Shown piece by piece: positions 60,684 through 64,000 of a stretch of 64,000 bases of DNA (its first letter is position 1; each line of letters opens with the position of its first letter). A program made the translations under genes and the position numbers. The notes under the pieces are model-generated. The model did not search any database, had not been told where the DNA came from, and worked only from the letters and a program-made list of their open reading frames with translations. The stretch spans positions 21,054 to 85,053 of the forward strand of contig JALOON010000007.1 of assembly GCA_025454405.1 (NCBI GenBank). Reading direction: 5' to 3'. The DNA is from Oscillatoriaceae cyanobacterium Prado104 (GTDB lineage Bacteria > Cyanobacteriota > Cyanobacteriia > Cyanobacteriales > Microcoleaceae).

Positions 60684-61109
60684 ATGCGATCGACCAAGAA
60701 TTTAATTTTAGCGGCAAATATAGAGATAACTAGAGATTGGTGGGAATTTCGTCGAAGCGCCTTCACCCTTTATACCTCGGAGGCAGTTCTAGATGAAGTG
60801 GTACAGGGAGATGCAGCAATCGCCGCGCAACGATTGGAAATTCTGCGTGATTTTCCCTTGTTGGCATTGAACCAAGACGTACAAAATTTAGCCGTACAAC
60901 TCCTGACCCGGAGCAATCTGCCTCCAAAAGCAAGGGTTGATGCAATTCACATTGCCGCGGCAACTGTCCACGGCATGGATTATCTGTTAACTTGGAATTG
61001 TAAACATATTGCGAATGCTCAAATCCAGGGGAAGTTGGCGGAGATTAGTCTCGATTTCGGCTATGTGCTGCCAGTTCTTTGCACACCCAACGAACTAATG
61101 GGAGATTAG
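60684..61109 (+). pseudogene. PIN-domain toxin lacking its N-terminal strand
   Basis: The frame starts right after a repeat-like sequence (TTATCGATAGGCGATCGCAC) with NLILAANIEITRDWWEFRRS, then TSEAVLDEVVQGD, DAIHIAAATVHGMDYLLTWN and CKHIANAQ, a normal PIN/VapC-like body with acidic residues. The usual beginning (ETVYIETSILGYLTARPS, with the first metal-binding acid) is missing. That missing part occurs at 61615-61707. A ribonuclease toxin without its first strand is unlikely to be active. It is 4 bp before its partner gene. Confidence 0.65.
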
Positions 61110-61112
61110 CTC

Positions 61113-61319
61113 ATGTGGACAGATGAGATTGTTGAAGAGATCCACCGAATCCGAGAAGAGTATGCCAAGTCTTTTAACTATGATTTGGATGCAATATTTG
61201 CCGACCTCCGCAAAAAGGAAGCAGCAAGCGGTAGAAAAATTGTTACCTTATCGCGAAAGCCCGATCTAACAACACGTTGGAGCGGACGGGCGAGAAATCT
61301 TGGTGGCGCTCGACATTGA
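61113..61319 (+). CDS. Small partner protein of the PIN gene (putative antitoxin)
   Basis: 68 residues from ATG at 61113, three bases after the PIN stop. The pattern WTDEIVEEIHRIREEYAKSF and NYDLDAIFADLRKKEAASGR is common beside PIN genes in cyanobacteria, which suggests an antitoxin or accessory role. No DNA-binding motif is obvious. The C-terminal 20 residues may be altered. Confidence 0.65.
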   Translation: MWTDEIVEEIHRIREEYAKSFNYDLDAIFADLRKKEAASGRKIVTLSRKPDLTTRWSGRARNLGGARH

Positions 61320-61321
61320 AT

Positions 61322-61591
61322 ATGACTGCAACATTGAGTTCAGATGTGCTTCAAGATGATATTGCCGTTGCAATTGCTCGCGCGATCGCTGCTGCTAATA
61401 AACGTGCCCGTGAATTGAATATTGATGTAATGCAAAGCATCATCAGCCTGACACAGCATCCCCAGAACGATAGCTGGGTATGGCGAGTTAACTATGGAGC
61501 AAAAGATTATATTGGACGGCGAGGTGGAGATTTAATTATCGAAGTTAATCCAGAGGATATTAGCATCCAGAGAGTCCTATGGGGGCAATAG
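61322..61591 (+). CDS. 89-residue conserved hypothetical protein, copy 1
   Basis: ATG at 61322 (MTATLSSDVLQDDIAVAIAR, 89 residues); the second copy at 62573 has the same length and differs by one residue (T/S at position 2). Features: helix IARAIAAANKRARELNIDVM, then SWVWRVNYGAKDYIGRRGGD and a C-terminal strand. No family name is known to me; such genes stand beside PIN genes here. Confidence 0.75.
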   Translation: MTATLSSDVLQDDIAVAIARAIAAANKRARELNIDVMQSIISLTQHPQNDSWVWRVNYGAKDYIGRRGGDLIIEVNPEDISIQRVLWGQ

Positions 61592-61614
61592 GTACAGCGC
61601 GATCGAACCGCACG

Positions 61615-61707
61615 ATCGAAACGGTTTGCATTGAAACTAGCATTCTCGGCTACCTCACCGCTCGATCGCCAGACAATCTAATTCTTGCAGCCAACATTAA
61701 AATCACT
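61615..61707 (+). pseudogene. N-terminal fragment of a PIN-domain gene
   Basis: ETVCIETSILGYLTARSPDN then LILAANIKIT, i.e. the first 30 residues of a PIN toxin, with no start codon (ATC in place of ATG). It stops being PIN-like at IKIT, eight bases before the 38-bp cassette at 61715. The rest of such a gene is at 60684 with a similar junction (NLILAANIEIT). Confidence 0.7.
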
Positions 61708-61714
61708 TTACCAG

Positions 61715-61752
61715 ATGTCTCTTCTATTTTAAATCATCATCTTGCCGATCGC
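61715..61752 (-). promoter_or_regulatory. 38-bp shared cassette, copy 1
   Basis: On the minus strand it contains a -10-like TTAAAAT (from ATTTTAA). The same 38-bp segment is at 62428 and 63513, each time in the same orientation. Here no gene starts behind it, and the PIN fragment abuts it. Confidence 0.55.
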
Positions 61753-61755
61753 CCC

Positions 61756-61845
61756 TTACTTTTTTTATCAAATGGCGATCGATCGGGGGTGTGGATGCGA
61801 TCGCTTTTTACTTTTTTTATCGATAGGCGATCGCACTCTTGTACA
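61756..61845. repeat. GCGATCGC...TTTTTTAT/CACCGA repeat cluster
   Basis: Repeats of the form (C)TTTTTTTATC.A..GGCGATCG, alternating with HIP1-like octamers. Similar units are at 60645-60672, 62466-62510, 63551-63640 and 63845-63875, always near broken toxin-antitoxin genes. Confidence 0.55.
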
Positions 61846-61921
61846 CGCTCCTAGTGGCAAAATAATCAAAAATTTCATCTATATCGGTAAGTGCTTCTGA
61901 AGAAATAAAATTTTGACTCAC
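61817..61921 (-). pseudogene. Truncated ParE/RelE-type toxin
   Basis: Starting at GTG 61921, five bases after the ParD-like stop, the minus strand reads MSQNFISSEALTDIDEIFDY then FATRSVYKSAIAYR and stops, 34 residues. The first part matches the N-terminus of ParE toxins (usually 95-100 residues). The frame runs into the GCGATCGC/TTTTTTAT repeat, so the toxin body is lost. Confidence 0.7.
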
Positions 61922-61926
61922 TGTTG

Positions 61927-62184
61927 CTACTCACGTAATTGGTTCGCCTTTTGCTCTAATCGCTCAAACGCAACTTCGAGGGGAAATTTTTCGCCTCGTT
62001 CCAGTTGTGCTAGTCCGACTTCTACTTTTTGGCGAGTTTCCTCTAGCCACTGTTCGTAACTTATGCTCTGTTCCTCCAACAAGCGTAATGCTGCCTCTAT
62101 GGCTTGTTCTGGATTGGCAAAAATTCCCCGTTCAATTTGGGATTGGATAAACTGTTCTTGTTCTGGTTTGAGAGTAATATTCAT
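61927..62184 (-). CDS. ParD-like antitoxin
   Basis: 85 residues from ATG at 62184 (MNITLKPEQEQFIQSQIERG); the longer frame to 62316 is repeat DNA. Ribbon-helix-helix-type start and the segment FANPEQAIEAALRLLEEQSI identify a ParD/CopG antitoxin. Its toxin partner is truncated (61817-61921), so it survives as an orphan antitoxin. Confidence 0.85.
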   Translation of the reverse strand: MNITLKPEQEQFIQSQIERGIFANPEQAIEAALRLLEEQSISYEQWLEETRQKVEVGLAQLERGEKFPLEVAFERLEQKANQLRE

Positions 62185-62212
62185 GCTTTTTGTTTCTTTT
62201 ATAATTGATGAG

Positions 62213-62410
62213 TTAGCATCCAGAGAGTATCGCATACTGCAAGCACGCCCGAATATCCTCCACTTGCAGATCGGGATAGTAGTCTTGGATAATTTCTGCA
62301 AAAGACAGGCCTTCATTTAGTAATTCGAGAACGTTTTTTACAGTAATGCGCGTACCTGTTATGCAAGGCTTACCGAAGTGAATTTGAGGGCTGACGGAGA
62401 TTCTGTCCAT
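62213..62410 (-). CDS. DUF433-family antitoxin with rearranged C-terminus
   Basis: 65 residues from ATG at 62410. MDRISVSPQIHFGKPCITGT, RITVKNVLELLNEGLS and DYYPDLQVEDIRACLQYA are typical of DUF433, a small HTH-like family usually paired with a DUF5615 PIN-like toxin. The usual end after QYA is replaced by ILSGC. The DNA coding this tail contains TTAGCATCCAGAGAGT (62213-62228), 16 bp identical to the 3' part of the 89-residue gene, so a recombination joined them. No toxin partner follows. Confidence 0.8.
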   Translation of the reverse strand: MDRISVSPQIHFGKPCITGTRITVKNVLELLNEGLSFAEIIQDYYPDLQVEDIRACLQYAILSGC

Positions 62411-62427
62411 GTCGATCGCAGAGCTAT

Positions 62428-62465
62428 ATGTCTCTTCTATTTTAAGTCATAAAGTTGCCGATCGC
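62428..62465 (-). promoter_or_regulatory. 38-bp shared cassette, copy 2 (upstream of DUF433 gene)
   Basis: ATGTCTCTTCTATTTTAAGT and on to GATCGC. It lies 18 bp upstream of the DUF433 ATG on the minus strand, with a TTAAAAT -10-like box. Confidence 0.6.
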
Positions 62466-62572
62466 ACTCGATCTTTTTTCACCGACCGGGCGATCGCTCT
62501 TTGGAGTTAGACTGGTTAATTATCCCATCTATCGTACTAAATCCTGGTTAGGTTGAAAAGTCGAGGCTAATT

Positions 62573-62842
62573 ATGAGTGCAACATTGAGTTCAGATGTGC
62601 TTCAAGATGATATTGCCGTTGCAATTGCGCGCGCGATCGCTGCTGCTAATAAACGTGCCCGTGAATTGAATATTGATGTAATGCAAAGCATCATCAGCCT
62701 GACGCAACATCCTCAAAACGATAGCTGGGTATGGCGAGTTAACTATGGAGCAAAAGATTATATTGGGCGGCGAGGTGGGGATTTAATTATCGAAGTTAAT
62801 CCAGAGGATATTAGCATCCAGAGAGTGCTTTGGGGGCAATAG
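62573..62842 (+). CDS. 89-residue conserved hypothetical protein, copy 2
   Basis: ATG at 62573. Nearly identical in DNA to copy 1 over its full length and into the 3' flank (TAGGTACAGCG, then AACGGTTT). The 3' flank here reads ATGACTGCAACGGTTTACAT, the start of a PIN gene (MTATVYI) that is cut after a few codons. So this copy also once preceded a PIN gene. Confidence 0.75.
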   Translation: MSATLSSDVLQDDIAVAIARAIAAANKRARELNIDVMQSIISLTQHPQNDSWVWRVNYGAKDYIGRRGGDLIIEVNPEDISIQRVLWGQ

Positions 62843-62884
62843 GTACAGCGCCGAACCACATGACTGCAACGGTTTACATCGCAA

Positions 62885-63487
62885 TTAAGCTCTTATAAGA
62901 GCATTCAATAGACCGAGAAGTTCATCGATCGGAGTAAGATAGCGGTCTTGGAGATCGATCGAAACTTCCAGATTGGGTGTCAGTGCCAAAAACCGCCAAA
63001 CTTGACCTGTAGTAACCGAGCCATAAACAGTTTTATCACCCATTTTAGGGTCGCGACGGTTGACTAAAAAAGCCGCATACATAGTAGCAATACATTGAGC
63101 TAAACCCTCATTAATATTTTCATTTTTAGCTTCAATTACCGTAACAATAGGAGCCTTAATTGCCAGCTTATCAGGGTTAGCAGTGAGTAAAAAATCAACA
63201 AATCCATTCAAACCCAAACTGGGATCTGCCGTGAAGTTTTTACCCGAAAATAAGGAAGCATGAGGATTGAGGGTGACGATTTCGCTTAAAATGGGAGCAA
63301 TTAAATATTCAGAGCGAGCTTTTTCGGTGTTGATGGCAATAGCAAGCGGTGCAAATCGCTTTAAGGCTTCAGTCAAGAATGCGCTGGGAGCGATCGGCTC
63401 AAAATCAACCAATTTATCAACAGTTATAATCTGACTAATTCCCAAAGGGATCAATTTGTCAAATGAATTGAAATCGCTGTAAGACAT
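62885..63487 (-). CDS. PD-(D/E)XK-like conserved hypothetical protein
   Basis: 200 residues from ATG at 63487. The core LGLNGFVDFLLTANPDK and IVTVIEAKNENINEGLAQCI (Asp, then Glu-x-Lys) fits the restriction-endonuclease-like fold found in many cyanobacterial proteins of unknown role. N-terminal KARSEYLIAPILSEI also fits. It lies behind the third 38-bp cassette, which probably holds its promoter. Confidence 0.75.
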   Translation of the reverse strand: MSYSDFNSFDKLIPLGISQIITVDKLVDFEPIAPSAFLTEALKRFAPLAIAINTEKARSEYLIAPILSEIVTLNPHASLFSGKNFTADPSLGLNGFVDFLLTANPDKLAIKAPIVTVIEAKNENINEGLAQCIATMYAAFLVNRRDPKMGDKTVYGSVTTGQVWRFLALTPNLEVSIDLQDRYLTPIDELLGLLNALIRA

Positions 63488-63512
63488 AGCATTAAAAATT
63501 TCAAATTCAAAA

Positions 63513-63550
63513 TGTTTCTTCTATTTTAAGTCATCAAGTTGTCGATCGCA
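63513..63550 (-). promoter_or_regulatory. 38-bp shared cassette, copy 3 (upstream of PD-(D/E)XK gene)
   Basis: ATGTTTCTTCTATTTTAAGT and on to GATCGC, 26 bp upstream of the ATG at 63487 on the minus strand. Same spacing logic as copy 2. Confidence 0.6.
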
Positions 63551-63713
63551 CTCGCTCTTTTTTCACTGACCTGGCGATCGATGAGGGGTAGGAATGCGAT
63601 CGCACTCTTTTTTCACCGACGGGGCGATCGAGCAAAAATGTATAGTCGATCGCACTCATATCGTTTCCGGTTGATTCGGAATTACAGCAGATTGCAAGTT
63701 TATGAAGTACACC

Positions 63714-63750
63714 CCAGAAACCCAGTTTCTTTAAGAAACCGGGTTTCTTT
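63714..63750. repeat. Paired GAAACCGGGTTTC-family palindrome
   Basis: CCAGAAACCCAGTTTCTTTA followed by AGAAACCGGGTTTCTTT, the fullest copy of this family in the window. It forms a good hairpin with a T-run and might end a transcript. Confidence 0.65.
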
Positions 63751-64000
63751 GTACCTCACATACCTGAAAACTGCTGTATATAGTTTGATGCTGCTCTTTG
63801 AAGCGTGCCTAACATATCATACCGATGCAACCGGAATTGATATCACTCTTGTTTCACCGAAAGGGCGATCGCTCTTTTGAGTTAAGCTGAAGTTCCCCCC
63901 GGGCAAAAACTTGAAACTGTCTCACTGTGCGACTTCCAAGTATTTTAGAGCCACCATACATGGGTACAATCGCTGAAACGTATATGTAGTGAGGGTTTCA

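Larger units (their letters stand above)
63488..64000. other. Terminal gene-free region with repeats
   Basis: It contains the 38-bp cassette, repeated GCGATCGCACTC/TTTTTTCACCGAC units and the paired GAAACCGGG palindrome at 63714-63750. The open frame at 63539-63880 is repeat-derived. No gene is supported up to the window end. Confidence 0.6.

Overview
The window looks like chromosome of a filamentous, non-heterocystous-type cyanobacterium (Microcoleus/Oscillatoria/Phormidium-like). The reasons are very frequent HIP1 octamers (GCGATCGC), cyanobacterial marker genes (ndhD4-type and cupB-type CO2-uptake genes, a cobA-hemD fusion, xisH/xisI, CnfR/PatB-type ferredoxin-HTH regulators), many two-component and Ser/Thr kinases, and intergenic regions full of short heptamer-type tandem repeats and small palindromic repeats. 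There is no rRNA, tRNA, CRISPR array or recognisable prophage.

Layout. 1-10.4 kb: two very large modular proteins for glycan or secondary-metabolite decoration. One is a TPR/GT9-like protein with four glycosyltransferase modules plus a C-terminal GT4 domain, cut by the window edge. The other is a four-domain glycosyltransferase-methyltransferase-CmcI-TylF fusion. 10.6-15.5 kb: housekeeping genes (cobA-hemD, ffh, a secreted SIMPL protein). 15.6-22.8 kb: a six-gene minus-strand cluster holding a TerY-P-like triad (VWA protein, PP2C phosphatase, kinase with a zinc-ribbon), with an RNase III-like protein that appears to have lost catalytic residues, a multi-pass membrane protein and an unknown protein between the members. 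24-28.7 kb: ppsA, an HxlR regulator and a membrane-anchored WD40 protein.

28.7-38.9 kb is the most interesting part. Two paralogous CnfR/PatB-like regulators (two 4Fe-4S clusters plus a C-terminal HTH) each stand divergent to another transcription unit: an orphan ParB-like gene in one case, and a run of small genes (cupin, short conserved proteins, ankyrin, SagB-type oxidoreductase) in the other. The two divergent control regions share the same ordered set of conserved blocks, so a regulator plus its promoter seems to have been duplicated. No nif gene is visible here. A role in oxygen-responsive or nitrogen-fixation regulation is an inference from the family only.

39-44.8 kb: a two-component signalling block (CHASE3-PAS histidine kinase, Rcp1-like receiver, a kinase remnant, a REC-PAS-GAF-kinase-REC hybrid). 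45.1-47.9 kb: ndhD4-like and cupB-like genes. 48.2-50.2 kb: a nucleotidyltransferase (AbiEii-like) and the xisH-xisI pair lying between two copies of a small palindromic element. 50.2-59.4 kb: a PHP phosphoesterase, a kinase fused to a periplasmic-binding domain, a ZIP transporter, signal peptidase I, a secreted glycoside-hydrolase-like protein and a Uma2 nuclease. 59.4-64 kb: a toxin-antitoxin graveyard with truncated PIN, ParE and DUF433 genes, a duplicated 89-residue gene, and a shared 38-bp promoter-like cassette present three times.
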